From assembly GCA_963782345.1 (NCBI GenBank), contig CAWAJF010000001.1:124001-188000 (forward strand): a DNA stretch of 64,000 nt, given 5' to 3'. Shown piece after piece: positions 49,176 to 57,827 of this stretch. The translations under genes were made by a program, and so were the position numbers. Every line of letters starts with the position of its first letter. Within the stretch, counting starts at the first letter, position 1. Origin of the DNA: DASUPK01 sp963782345 (GTDB taxonomy: Bacteria; Actinomycetota; Thermoleophilia; Solirubrobacterales; 70-9). Below the pieces are notes generated by a model. The model saw only the letters and a list, made by a program, of their open reading frames with translations. It was not told where the DNA came from and ran no database searches.

Positions 49176-49882
49176 TCGCGGTCCGTGTCGCGGAACCGGT
49201 AGCCGACGCCGCGCACGGTGAACAGGTACTCGGGGTGCTTGGCGTCGGACTCCAGCTTCTCGCGCAGGTGCCTGATGTGGACATCGACGGTGCGGGGATC
49301 GCGATAGGTCGCGTCGCCCCAGATGTGCTCGAGGAGCATCTCGCGTGTGAAGACGCGGCCGGGTGCGGCGGCGAGGGCCGCCAGGATCTCGAACTCGACG
49401 TAGGTCAGCTGGATCTGCTTCGAATCAAGCAGGACGGATCGCCGCTCGAAGTCGATCTGCAGGTCGCCGGCGCGAATCGGCTCGCTGGCCCCCATGGCCT
49501 GGCCCGCCATCCCGCCGCGCCGCAGGGCCGCCTTGACGCGGCTGCGGAACTCGCGAACCGAGAAGGGCTTGGTGATGTAGTCGTCGGCGCCCATCTCCAG
49601 CCCGGCGACCTTGTCGACCTCGTCACCCTTCGCGGTCAGCATGATGATCGGCACCTGGCTGCGGGTGCGGAGGCGCCTGCATACCTCGATCCCATCCAGC
49701 TTCGGCAGCATGATGTCGAGCACCACGAGATCGAACCGCTCCTCCCCGAAGCGATCCAGGGCCTCTTGCCCATCCGTTGCCCCCACCACCTCATAACCTT
49801 CCTTGCGAAGCGGGTAGGTGAGAAGCGTCTGCACGGCCTGCTCATCGTCCACGAGCAGAATCCGCGCTTGTCCTCGCGCCAT
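49172..49882 (-). CDS. OmpR-family response regulator
   Basis: 236 residues. Receiver domain with acidic pair in LLVDDE, phospho-Asp in LVVLDIMLPKLDG, Thr/Lys in MLTAKG and ITKPF; winged-helix output domain with LTYVEFEILAALAAAPGRVF and RTVDVHIRHLREKLE. First gene of the regulator-kinase-htrA operon and preceded by a leaderless-type promoter. Confidence 0.96.
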   Translation of the reverse strand: MARGQARILLVDDEQAVQTLLTYPLRKEGYEVVGATDGQEALDRFGEERFDLVVLDIMLPKLDGIEVCRRLRTRSQVPIIMLTAKGDEVDKVAGLEMGADDYITKPFSVREFRSRVKAALRRGGMAGQAMGASEPIRAGDLQIDFERRSVLLDSKQIQLTYVEFEILAALAAAPGRVFTREMLLEHIWGDATYRDPRTVDVHIRHLREKLESDAKHPEYLFTVRGVGYRFRDTDRD

Positions 49883-49888
49883 GTCTAG

Positions 49889-49894
49889 AGGTTA
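49889..49894 (-). promoter_or_regulatory. -10 box, leaderless response regulator
   Basis: Minus-strand TAACCT, six bases before the ATG at 49882. Confidence 0.45.
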
Positions 49895-49914
49895 GAAGGC
49901 CGCCACTGATCGAT

Positions 49915-51819
49915 TTGCGTCTCTACAGATTTTCGCTGCTCGCGGTCCCGGTTGCGGCCGTGATCGCGATGTTCTCGCTGCAGTCCGTCCCGTCCCCGCT
50001 TTCCGGCGGGGTGCCTCCGGATGCCTTCGATCCGGCCACGGCGGCGCCGCTCGCGAAGCAGCTCGCCCGCTCGGGCGCGTACCCCACGCCCGGCTCGGCC
50101 GCCGACAACGCGATGGCGGAGCAGGTGAAGCAGCAGTTCTCGGGCATCGACGGGGCCACCGTCGCGGAGCAGCGCTTCGGCGGGTCGTTCCGCGGGCACG
50201 ATGTCGAGCTGCGCAACCTGATCGCCACGCTGCCCGGGGAGTCGGATCGCCAGATCGCGCTGATCGCACCGCGTGACGTCGCGCGGGGGAGCGGGGCGGT
50301 CACCACGGCGGCCGCGACCGCCGCGATGCTGCAGATCGCCGACAGCTTCTCCGGCTCCTCCCACCACAAGACGCTCGTCTTCGTCTCGACCGACGGGTCC
50401 AGCATCGGTGCCCGCGGGGTGAAGCGCTTCATCCGCGACTACAGCGACGCCGGGCTGCTCGATGCCGCGATCGTCCTGAGCCAGCCGGCCCTGCGGAACC
50501 CGGTCGCGCCGCTGGTGGTCCCCTGGTCCACCGGGCCGCAGAGCACCGCCAGCCAGCTCGATGAGACGGCGAGCTCGATCGTCTCGAAGGAGGCTGCGAT
50601 GCCCGCCGGCGACGAGGGTCCGCTGGCCGATCTGTTCAGGCTCGCCCTGCCGGCGGGACTGGGGGAGCAGGGCCCGCTCGTCAAGGCCGGACTGCCCGCC
50701 GTCCGCCTCTCCTCGGACGGGGAGCTTCCGATGGACCCGGGGAAGGACACCCTCGACAACTTCAACACCGACACCTTCGCCCGCTTCGGCCGCGCCTCGC
50801 TCGCCCTGGTGCTGGCGCTGGACGCCTCCCCGGGCCCCCTGCAGCATGGCCCCGGCGGATACATCGGCCTGGCCGGCAACCTGCTTCCGGGGTGGACGAT
50901 CGCCATGCTCGCGCTGTCGCTCCTCCTCCCGGTGGCGCTGGCCGCCGGCGCGGGTCTGGCCTCGGCAGCGCGCAGCCCGGTTGAGGCGGCACACGGCTTC
51001 CTCTGGGCGGGACTGCGGGCCGTTCCCTTCCTCGGCGCGCTGCTGATCCTGCTCCTGGCCTCGCTCGCGAGCGTGATGCCCAGCCCCGATTTCCCCTTCG
51101 ATCCGCACACGGAGTCGCTCGGCCTCGGCGGCACGATCTCCGTGGTGGTGGCGGTCCTGGCCTACGGCGCGATCGCCTTCTTCATGCGGCCGCTGCGGCC
51201 ACCCCCTTCACGGTCTGGGGCGAGTGCCGCACCCGCCGCCGTGTTGCTCGCGTGCGCCGCGACGCTCGGCGTCTGGGCGATCAATCCCTATCTCGCGCTG
51301 CTCGTCGCGATCGGCCTGCAGGCCTGGCTGTTCGCCGCCACCCAGCCCGCTGGCCGCCTCGCTCCGGCCGGGCTGGTTCTGCTCGGGCTGCTGCCCCTGG
51401 TGGCGCTGGTCGCCGAGCTGGCGAACCGCTTCGACGCCGGATTCGGCGTCTGGCACGACCTGCTCCTGATGCTGGCGGATGGGCAGATCGGCGCGTCGGT
51501 GGCGATCCTCGGATGCCTGCTCGCCGGCGCAGGGGTCGCGATCGTCGCTCTCGGCGGGCGGCCCGCCAGGCCCTCACAAGGCGTGCAGATCGGCGATCAG
51601 ATCTCGGTGCGACGGCGGCCGCCGTCTCGCGAGGTGGAACCCGAGCGGGGCGAGGAGGAGCTGCCGGAGGAGGGGGAGGGCGGCCGCGATCCGGGGCCCC
51701 CGCCGCGCCCGGCTCAACCCGAGCCCGAAAGGGACCCGCGCCTCTGGTCGAAGCCACGGGGCTTGATCTCGCCGCCGCCGGGAAGCTTCAGGGTGACGCC
51801 CTGGCCGTCGGCGACGTAA
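49915..51819 (+). CDS. Multi-spanning membrane protein with degenerate M28-like domain
   Basis: 634 residues from TTG 49915. Signal/TM helix (about 7-25), an extracytoplasmic domain (about 30-300) that follows the M28 peptidase fold (VELRNLIATLPG, KTLVFVSTDGSSIGARGVKRF), then 8 or so transmembrane helices (320-560) and an acidic/Pro-rich tail. The metal ligands expected in M28 enzymes (the HxD loop and the EE pair) are not where they should be, so it is probably not an active peptidase. The last 106 bases overlap thiL on the other strand. Confidence 0.7.
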   Translation: MRLYRFSLLAVPVAAVIAMFSLQSVPSPLSGGVPPDAFDPATAAPLAKQLARSGAYPTPGSAADNAMAEQVKQQFSGIDGATVAEQRFGGSFRGHDVELRNLIATLPGESDRQIALIAPRDVARGSGAVTTAAATAAMLQIADSFSGSSHHKTLVFVSTDGSSIGARGVKRFIRDYSDAGLLDAAIVLSQPALRNPVAPLVVPWSTGPQSTASQLDETASSIVSKEAAMPAGDEGPLADLFRLALPAGLGEQGPLVKAGLPAVRLSSDGELPMDPGKDTLDNFNTDTFARFGRASLALVLALDASPGPLQHGPGGYIGLAGNLLPGWTIAMLALSLLLPVALAAGAGLASAARSPVEAAHGFLWAGLRAVPFLGALLILLLASLASVMPSPDFPFDPHTESLGLGGTISVVVAVLAYGAIAFFMRPLRPPPSRSGASAAPAAVLLACAATLGVWAINPYLALLVAIGLQAWLFAATQPAGRLAPAGLVLLGLLPLVALVAELANRFDAGFGVWHDLLLMLADGQIGASVAILGCLLAGAGVAIVALGGRPARPSQGVQIGDQISVRRRPPSREVEPERGEEELPEEGEGGRDPGPPPRPAQPEPERDPRLWSKPRGLISPPPGSFRVTPWPSAT

Positions 51820-52712
51820 CCGATCTCCGTCAACTCGGTGCCCAGTCGCGTCACCCTCTCCGTCGCGGCCGCCATCCGCCCCGGCGGCAGCGCGACCAGG
51901 AGCTCGTAGTCCTCGCCGCCGGAGGCCGCCAGCTCCACCGCCGCGCCGCCGCCGCCGGCGACCTCCGCCAGCCCCTCCTGGAGCGGGATCCGGTCCACCT
52001 CGATTTCCAGCCGGCATGCGCTCGAGCGAGCCAGATGCCCGGCGTCGGCCCCCAGGCCGTCGCTGACATCGATCATCGCCGTGGCGCCCTCCGCGGCGAG
52101 GGCAAGTCCCTCGCCCAGCCGGGGGGCGGGGTCCAGCTGCCGGGCGAGCACGGCTTCGCGGAGCTCGGGTGAGAGCGACCGACCGCCGTCCTCCATCAGC
52201 GCGAGCGCGCCGGCCGCGCCACCCAGCCTCCCGGTCACGGCCAGCAGGTCGCCGGGGTTCGCTCCGCCCCTCGTCACCAGCTGCGCCCCCTCCGGCTCGT
52301 ACCCGACCACGGTCACGGAGACGACCAGGACGGGCGATGAGACGAGGTCCCCGCCCGCCACGGTGACCCCGTGCCGCGAGGCGACCTCCGCGAGGCCGTC
52401 GGCGATCCCGAGCAGGACGTCGTCCTCCAACTCGGTCGGTGCGGCGACCACCACGTAGGCCTCTCCCGGACTCGCCCCCATCGCCGCCAGGTCGGAGAGG
52501 CCGGCGGCCAGGGCCTTGCGGCCGGCCGCGGCGGCCCCGAAGTCCTCGAGACGGAAGTGCACGCCGTCGACGACCGCGTCGACCGAGACGGCGCTCGCCG
52601 GCCCCGGCTCGACCACGGCGGCGTCGTCGCCGCTCGGGACGCGTACCCGCTCGCCATCCCCGGGCAGCCGCTCGTTGATCGCGGCGATCAGATCGAACTC
52701 GCTCGCCGGCAT
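51714..52712 (-). CDS. thiL: Thiamine-monophosphate kinase
   Basis: Makes thiamine diphosphate from thiamine monophosphate and ATP. 332 residues: SEFDLIAAINERLP, PSGDDAAVVE (metal-binding), VDAVVDGVHF, KALAAGLSDLAAMGA, AGGDLVSSP, MIDVSDGLGADAGHLA and ASGGEDYELLVALP. A TAGCCT box six bases before the ATG suggests a leaderless transcript. Its 3' end overlaps the opposing membrane-protein gene. Confidence 0.95.
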   Translation of the reverse strand: MPASEFDLIAAINERLPGDGERVRVPSGDDAAVVEPGPASAVSVDAVVDGVHFRLEDFGAAAAGRKALAAGLSDLAAMGASPGEAYVVVAAPTELEDDVLLGIADGLAEVASRHGVTVAGGDLVSSPVLVVSVTVVGYEPEGAQLVTRGGANPGDLLAVTGRLGGAAGALALMEDGGRSLSPELREAVLARQLDPAPRLGEGLALAAEGATAMIDVSDGLGADAGHLARSSACRLEIEVDRIPLQEGLAEVAGGGGAAVELAASGGEDYELLVALPPGRMAAATERVTRLGTELTEIGYVADGQGVTLKLPGGGEIKPRGFDQRRGSLSGSG

Positions 52713-52718
52713 CCGCCT

Positions 52719-52724
52719 AGGCTA
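52719..52724 (-). promoter_or_regulatory. -10 box, leaderless thiL
   Basis: Minus-strand TAGCCT, six-base spacer to the ATG at 52712. Confidence 0.4.
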
Positions 52725-52782
52725 GGGCGCTCGCCGCCGGAGCTGTCGGAACGATGGTCCCGGCAGGTAGAGCGCCCGCCTG

Positions 52783-53049
52783 ATGAAAGACGTGCTGAGA
52801 CTTGACGTGAAGGTGACCCCGAGGGCGAGTCGCGACGAGATCGTCGGCATGCGCGATGGCGTGCTCGGCGTCCGGGTAACCGCCGCCCCGGTCGACGATG
52901 CAGCCAACAAGGCGGTCACGAAGCTGATCGCAAAGCGCGCCGGGGTTGCCCGCAGCCGGGTCCGGATCGCCAGGGGCGCCCGCGGCAGGCACAAGCGGAT
53001 CGAGATCGAGGGCGCGGGGGCCGACGAGCTGACCCGACTTAAGGCGTGA
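52783..53049 (+). CDS. DUF167 (YggU) family protein
   Basis: 88 residues. Conserved DUF167 features: LRLDVKVTPRASRDEIVG, LGVRVTAAPVDDAANKAVTK and GARGRHKRIEIEG. A widely conserved small alpha/beta protein of unknown function. The last 11 bases overlap the 3' end of the penicillin-binding protein gene on the other strand. Confidence 0.9.
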   Translation: MKDVLRLDVKVTPRASRDEIVGMRDGVLGVRVTAAPVDDAANKAVTKLIAKRAGVARSRVRIARGARGRHKRIEIEGAGADELTRLKA

Positions 53050-55237
53050 CGACGCCGCCGCTGGGTGGCGGTGCCACAGGCGCCGAAGGCGTGGGTGCGG
53101 GCTTTGGCTTCGGCGACGGCGCGGGCTTCTGCCCCACGCCCGGCGCGTAGGCGCCCTTGTTGTTGCCGTTGCTGTTGCTGCTGTCGGTCGTGGTCGTCGG
53201 GCTGTAGGACGACGAGCACGAGGATGAGGACGAAGAGCTGCACCCACTCGAGCTCGAATCCGCCGTGTACTGGCCGTGGAAGGACGTGAGGTCCGGCATG
53301 CTCGAGGGAACCTGGAAGTCGGGGCACTGGCCCCCCGCCGCGGCCTCCATGTAGGAGCGCCATATCGGGCCGGAGGTGGGACCGCCGTACCCGGTGTAGT
53401 CGCGCGAGAGCGGGTGCCCGGTCCAGACGGCGGTCGAGTACTTCGGGGTGTATCCGACGAACCAGGCGTCGGACAGCCCTTCACTGGTACCGGTCTTGCC
53501 GGCCTCCGAGGAGCAACCGATGCTCGTGTAGCCGGCGCCGGTGCCGCTGGTGATTACGCCCTCGAGAATCTTGGTGACCTCGTAGGCCTGTCCGGGGGTG
53601 AGAACCCGCTTGCCGTCGTGGGCGCCCTGCTCGTCGACCTTTCCGCCGGGGAAGACGACCCTGTCGATCGCGGTCGCGTCGTGGTGGACACCGCCGTTGG
53701 CGAGGGTGGCATAGGCGTCGGCCTGCTCGAGTGGGGTGACGCCGACGCTGAGCCCGCCGATCGCGTCGGCCGGGGGGATGAAGCAGTTCGGGCCGAGCTT
53801 GCACGGGATGTCGCGGGCACCCTTGACCCCGAGCGGTGAGGTGATCCCCATCTCGTATGCGGTCTTGGCGATGTTCTCCGGACCGATGTCGAGGCCGAGC
53901 TGTGCGAAGACCACGTTGACGGACTCCCAGGTCGCCTGGGTGAGCGGCGTCACGCCGCCCCCCGCCTCGGCGTTGTTGACCGTCCAGGTCGAGCCGCCCG
54001 GAGTCGTCAGAGTCTTCGGCGAGCTGCCGTCGTAATAGGTCGTGTCGGGGTCGATGCCCTGCCTGATCGCCGTCGTCAGGTCGTAGACCTTGAACGAGGA
54101 CCCCGGCTGGCGCTGGGCGTGGGCGGCGAAGTTGAACTGGCTGCTCAGCGAGTAGCGCTGCGTGGAGGCCAGCGCGACGATCTCGCCATTCGCGGGATCG
54201 ATCGAGGCAAGCGCCGACGCCGGGCCGCCGTCCGGGTAGCAGACCGAGCAGGAGTCCACCGCGTTCTGCGCGGCCTGCTGGAGCCGCGGCTGAATCGTCG
54301 TGTAGACCTTCAGCCCACCGCTCTCGATGGTGTTCAGCCCGTAGCGGTCCTCGAGCTCCTGCTTGACGAGGTCGAAGATGTATGGCTGGCGGATCCGGCT
54401 GTACTTGTGGCCCGGGTGGAGCTCCAGCCCCTGGCTGGTGGCGCTCGCGAGCTCATCTGGCGTGATGTCGCCTTGCTGCTCCATCGCCTGCAGCACCTCG
54501 TTTCGCCGCGCCAGTGCCGCTCTCGGGTTGAGGAGTGGGTTGTACTGGGATGGCGCCTGCGGCAGGCCCGCGATCATCGCCGCCTCGGGCAAGGTCAGAT
54601 CGCGGGCATGCTTGGAGTAGTAGGTGTCGGCGGCTGCCTCGACGCCGATCGCGGTGGCGCCTTCATTGGTCCCGTACGGCGCGGTGTTCAGGTACTTGGT
54701 CAGGATCCAGTCCTTCGAGTGCTGGTCCTCCTCCTCGTTGGCCAGCCGCGCCTCGATGATCTTGCGCCTGAGCGTTTCCTGCGGGTTCTGGATGTAGAGG
54801 TTGCGGACGAGCTGCTGGGTGATCGTTGAGCCGCCCTGCCGGGGCGTGCCGCCGGCGACCAGGTCCTTCCAGCCGGCGCGGATGATCGCCGAGGGGTCGA
54901 CGCCGCCATGGTTGTAGAACCTCCGGTCCTCGATCGCGACCGTCGCGTCCTTGAGGTCCTGCGGGATCTGCCTGCTCTTCACCGGCTGCCGGATGTTGTC
55001 GGAGTGGATCACCCCGATCAGGGACCCGTCGGCGGCGTATACCTTCGACACCGTACCCTTGGTGATCGGTTGCAGGCTCGCGAGGGAGGGCGCCGAGTCG
55101 TAGACGCTGATCACCCACGCAAGCCCAACCGCGATGGCGATCCCGACCATCCCCAGGGGGAGGCCGAGGCCCAGGAGGAGCTTCTTCCTGCCCGACTCCC
55201 GAAGGCGCCGGCGCCTTCTTCGCGCTCGCTGCGTCAT
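53039..55237 (-). CDS. Class A penicillin-binding protein (PBP1A type)
   Basis: Bifunctional peptidoglycan glycosyltransferase/transpeptidase, 732 residues from ATG 55237. Basic cytoplasmic start, one transmembrane helix (about 20-47), GT51 domain with catalytic Glu in AIEDRRFYNHGGVD and RQGGSTITQQLVRN, transpeptidase with RQPGSSFKVYD (SxxK), SVN and KTGTS motifs. After the domain ends (about 640) comes a low-complexity tail rich in Ser, with Cys, then Asn and Pro/Lys. The PBP starts just 28 bases from the end of mscS. Confidence 0.93.
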   Translation of the reverse strand: MTQRARRRRRRLRESGRKKLLLGLGLPLGMVGIAIAVGLAWVISVYDSAPSLASLQPITKGTVSKVYAADGSLIGVIHSDNIRQPVKSRQIPQDLKDATVAIEDRRFYNHGGVDPSAIIRAGWKDLVAGGTPRQGGSTITQQLVRNLYIQNPQETLRRKIIEARLANEEEDQHSKDWILTKYLNTAPYGTNEGATAIGVEAAADTYYSKHARDLTLPEAAMIAGLPQAPSQYNPLLNPRAALARRNEVLQAMEQQGDITPDELASATSQGLELHPGHKYSRIRQPYIFDLVKQELEDRYGLNTIESGGLKVYTTIQPRLQQAAQNAVDSCSVCYPDGGPASALASIDPANGEIVALASTQRYSLSSQFNFAAHAQRQPGSSFKVYDLTTAIRQGIDPDTTYYDGSSPKTLTTPGGSTWTVNNAEAGGGVTPLTQATWESVNVVFAQLGLDIGPENIAKTAYEMGITSPLGVKGARDIPCKLGPNCFIPPADAIGGLSVGVTPLEQADAYATLANGGVHHDATAIDRVVFPGGKVDEQGAHDGKRVLTPGQAYEVTKILEGVITSGTGAGYTSIGCSSEAGKTGTSEGLSDAWFVGYTPKYSTAVWTGHPLSRDYTGYGGPTSGPIWRSYMEAAAGGQCPDFQVPSSMPDLTSFHGQYTADSSSSGCSSSSSSSCSSSYSPTTTTDSSNSNGNNKGAYAPGVGQKPAPSPKPKPAPTPSAPVAPPPSGGVVTP

Positions 55238-55265
55238 ACCCCGAGGAAGGGTACCCAGGCCGGGT

Positions 55266-56051
55266 TCAGGGGGATCTAAGCAGGCCCGCGTCGCGCAGGG
55301 CACCTTGCGCCCGCTCGCGCAGGTCCGCCTCGTGGGCCTCGCGGTCCGCTCCGGCGTCGATCGCCGCCTTCACCCGAAGCCGCGCGCCCTCGGGCGTCAG
55401 CTCCGTGAGGCGAGCGGAGGTGACCTCGCCCTGCTCCAGCGCCTTGCGAGCCGCCTCGACGTCCGCGTCGGGGGGTAACCAGACGTCGACGGTGACCGGC
55501 GCGGCGCTGTTGCCGGCGGAGTGGTTGACCACGAAGTCCGTCGTGACCTTCTCGTTTGGAACGACGATCATGCTGCCGTCGCCCGCGTCGACGCTCGTGT
55601 AGGTGAGCGTGATGTCCACTACGCGCCCGTGGACGTCGTCCCCGATCGAGACCAGGTCGCCGATCCGGATCGGCTGCGTGAACGCGACCACCACCCCAGC
55701 CACCAGATTGGCGATCACCTGACGGCCGGCGAAGCCGATGATGATCCCCAGGACCGCGGTCGAGGCGAGCACTCCCGTCGCGAAGCGCTTGATCGAGGCG
55801 AACTGGCTGAGCGCCAGGGCGACGCCGATCATGATGATCGCGAGGAAGAGGAGGCGGCGGATCAGGCGCAGCCGGGTGCGGGCAGCGCGGGAGAGCTCGC
55901 CGGTCTCGAGTCTCGTCGCCGCCCTGACCGCGCGCCCGATCAGCAGGCGGTCGACGATCACGGCGATCGCGACCGCCACCAGCAGCGTGATCGCCGCGGA
56001 GATCTCGTCGCCGTGCGCTTGCCAGAAGGTCTGCTCCACAGCCAGGTCCAT
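55266..56051 (-). CDS. Small-conductance mechanosensitive channel MscS family
   Basis: 261 residues. Three transmembrane helices (about 17-42, 65-90 and 92-125); pore helix with ASTAVLGIIIGFAGRQVIANL, beta domain with PIRIGDLVSIGDDVHGRVVDI and PNEKVTTDFVVNHS. Releases solutes on hypo-osmotic shock. Start lies 22 bases from the divergent HAD gene. Confidence 0.9.
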   Translation of the reverse strand: MDLAVEQTFWQAHGDEISAAITLLVAVAIAVIVDRLLIGRAVRAATRLETGELSRAARTRLRLIRRLLFLAIIMIGVALALSQFASIKRFATGVLASTAVLGIIIGFAGRQVIANLVAGVVVAFTQPIRIGDLVSIGDDVHGRVVDITLTYTSVDAGDGSMIVVPNEKVTTDFVVNHSAGNSAAPVTVDVWLPPDADVEAARKALEQGEVTSARLTELTPEGARLRVKAAIDAGADREAHEADLRERAQGALRDAGLLRSP

Positions 56052-56073
56052 GCAGTCGGGCAGTATTCACCGG

Positions 56074-56703
56074 ATGACCCGCGCTGTCTTTCTCGACGCA
56101 CTCGGCACGCTCGTGGAACTCGAGCCCCCCTGGATCTCGCTCCGGGACATGGTTCCCGCGGCGGTCAGCGATGAGCGCCTGGTCGAGGCGCTGAAGGCCG
56201 AGATGGCCTACTACAAGGAGCATGCCCACGAGGGGCGAGACGAGGCCTCCTTGGCGGAGCTGCGCGAGCGCTGTGCGGATCTGGTCTCGCGGAAGCTCGA
56301 GATGGACGTCGGTGTCGACGAGCTGGTCGCCGCGATCCGCTTCTCCGCCTATCCGGATGCGGTCCCGGCGCTCAGCGGGCTCCGCGAGCGCGAGCTGAAG
56401 CTGGTGGCCGTCTCGAACTGGGACTGCTCCCTGCCGCGGGTGCTGGATGGATGCGGCCTGGGGGGGCTGCTCGACGGGACGATCACCTCGGCCGAGGCGG
56501 GCTCCCGAAAGCCGGAACCGGTGATCTTCCAGCGAGCCCTGGAGCTCGCCGGCTGCGGGGCGGACGAGGCGCTGCACGTCGGCGACACCGCGGAGGAGGA
56601 CGTCGCCGGTGCGCGGGCGGCGGGGATTCGCTCACTCCTGATCGACCGCGATGGTGGCAACGGCGACATCGCCTCGCTCGGGGAGATCGATCAGCATCTC
56701 TGA
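56074..56703 (+). CDS. HAD-superfamily hydrolase
   Basis: 209 residues from ATG 56074. Motif I AVFLDALGTLVELE has Asp then Ala-Leu-Gly (the second Asp of the usual DxDGT is replaced by Ala), motif II VAVSNWDCSLPRV, motif III SRKPEPVIFQ, motif IV HVGDTAEEDVAGARAAG. Loss of the second catalytic Asp matches HDHD3-like and dehalogenase-like members. Substrate unknown. Confidence 0.85.
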   Translation: MTRAVFLDALGTLVELEPPWISLRDMVPAAVSDERLVEALKAEMAYYKEHAHEGRDEASLAELRERCADLVSRKLEMDVGVDELVAAIRFSAYPDAVPALSGLRERELKLVAVSNWDCSLPRVLDGCGLGGLLDGTITSAEAGSRKPEPVIFQRALELAGCGADEALHVGDTAEEDVAGARAAGIRSLLIDRDGGNGDIASLGEIDQHL

Positions 56704-56704
56704 G

Positions 56705-57112
56705 ATGTCCGACCTCGACTACGCCGGCTTCTGGCGTCGCGCACTGGCTGCCACGCTCGACAACGCCGTCTGGTTCTTCGGTGTCCTGATGATCCTGGGT
56801 TGGCTTCCGGTCAACGCGAGTCAGATCTCCAATACGGCCGCCTACATCGGCATGGTGGTGGTGCTCTCGCTCTGGTTCAACTACTTCGCGTTCTCCGAGT
56901 GGCGTTGGGGGCAGACGATCGGCAAGAACGCAACTCGCCTGGAGGTTCGCTCCGTCGACGGTGCCGAGCTCACCTACCGCCAGGCGAGCATTCGGAACGT
57001 CCTGCGACCGATCGACTTCTTCGGGATCGGAGAGCTGATGATCGTCGCGTCGAAGCGCAAGCAGCGCCTCGGCGACAAGGCGGCCAAGAGCGTGGTGCTC
57101 AACCGTGCCTGA
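56705..57112 (+). CDS. RDD-family membrane protein
   Basis: 135 residues from ATG 56705, one base after the HAD stop. Two to three hydrophobic segments; the family Arg in GFWRRALAATLDN (normally RxxAxxxD) and GQTIGKNATRLEVRSVDG as well as SIRNVLRPID are present. Function poorly known. Overlaps the CPBP gene by eight bases, forming an operon with it and the ABC exporter. Confidence 0.85.
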   Translation: MSDLDYAGFWRRALAATLDNAVWFFGVLMILGWLPVNASQISNTAAYIGMVVVLSLWFNYFAFSEWRWGQTIGKNATRLEVRSVDGAELTYRQASIRNVLRPIDFFGIGELMIVASKRKQRLGDKAAKSVVLNRA

Positions 57113-57827
57113 CGACCAGGCCTCACAGGCGCCGAAGGTCCCCTGGGGCTTCGGTGGCTCCATCTGGGGCCTGGTCGGCGGGTTGCTGCTGGTGGTGATC
57201 GTCCCGCCGCTTCTCGTTCTGCCCTTCGACCCGAACATCGCCGACCCCAACAAGGCCAGCGACGCCGCGATCCTGGCCACCCAGGCGATCTTCGACGGGA
57301 TGCTGATCGCCGTCGCGGTGGGGATGGCTTCGCGGTGGCGATTCGATCTCCGGGGCGCCCTTCGCCTGCTCGGGCTGAGGCGGTTCCGGCCCTCGGGGAT
57401 CGGCTGGATGTTCGCCGTGCTCGGCGCCTACTACGTGGGGGCGGTCGCCTTCTCCGCGATCGTCCTGCAGCCGAAGCAGGAGGACATCGGCAAGGAGCTC
57501 GGCGTCTGCAACCCGGGGATCGGGATCGCGATCTTCGCCGTGCTGTCGATCATCGTGCTGGCGCCGATCGCCGAGGAGGTCTTCTTCCGGGGCTTCTTCT
57601 TCGCCGGCCTCCGCACCCGCTGGTCGCTGTGGCCCTCGGCGCTCCTCTCCGGCGCGATCTTCGGGCTGGTTCACGCGCCCACCGGGCCGACGGCGGCCAT
57701 TCCGCTCGCCGGGCTCGGCGTCGGTCTCGCCTGGCTCTACAACAAGACCGGATCGCTCTACCCATCGATGCTCGCCCACTTGCTGAACAACGCGATCGCG
57801 ATCAGCGTGGTGATCGGAAAATGCTGA
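57105..57827 (+). CDS. CPBP-family intramembrane metalloprotease
   Basis: 240 residues from GTG 57105. Seven or so transmembrane segments with motif 1 PIAEEVFFRGFFFAGL, motif 2 FGLVHAPTG and motif 3 HLLNNA, the putative catalytic Glu/Arg and His ligands of CAAX-protease/self-immunity proteins. The overlap with the exporter ATPase is seven bases. Prenyl-protein processing is not expected in bacteria; bacteriocin immunity is one known role of relatives. Confidence 0.88.
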   Translation: MPDDQASQAPKVPWGFGGSIWGLVGGLLLVVIVPPLLVLPFDPNIADPNKASDAAILATQAIFDGMLIAVAVGMASRWRFDLRGALRLLGLRRFRPSGIGWMFAVLGAYYVGAVAFSAIVLQPKQEDIGKELGVCNPGIGIAIFAVLSIIVLAPIAEEVFFRGFFFAGLRTRWSLWPSALLSGAIFGLVHAPTGPTAAIPLAGLGVGLAWLYNKTGSLYPSMLAHLLNNAIAISVVIGKC

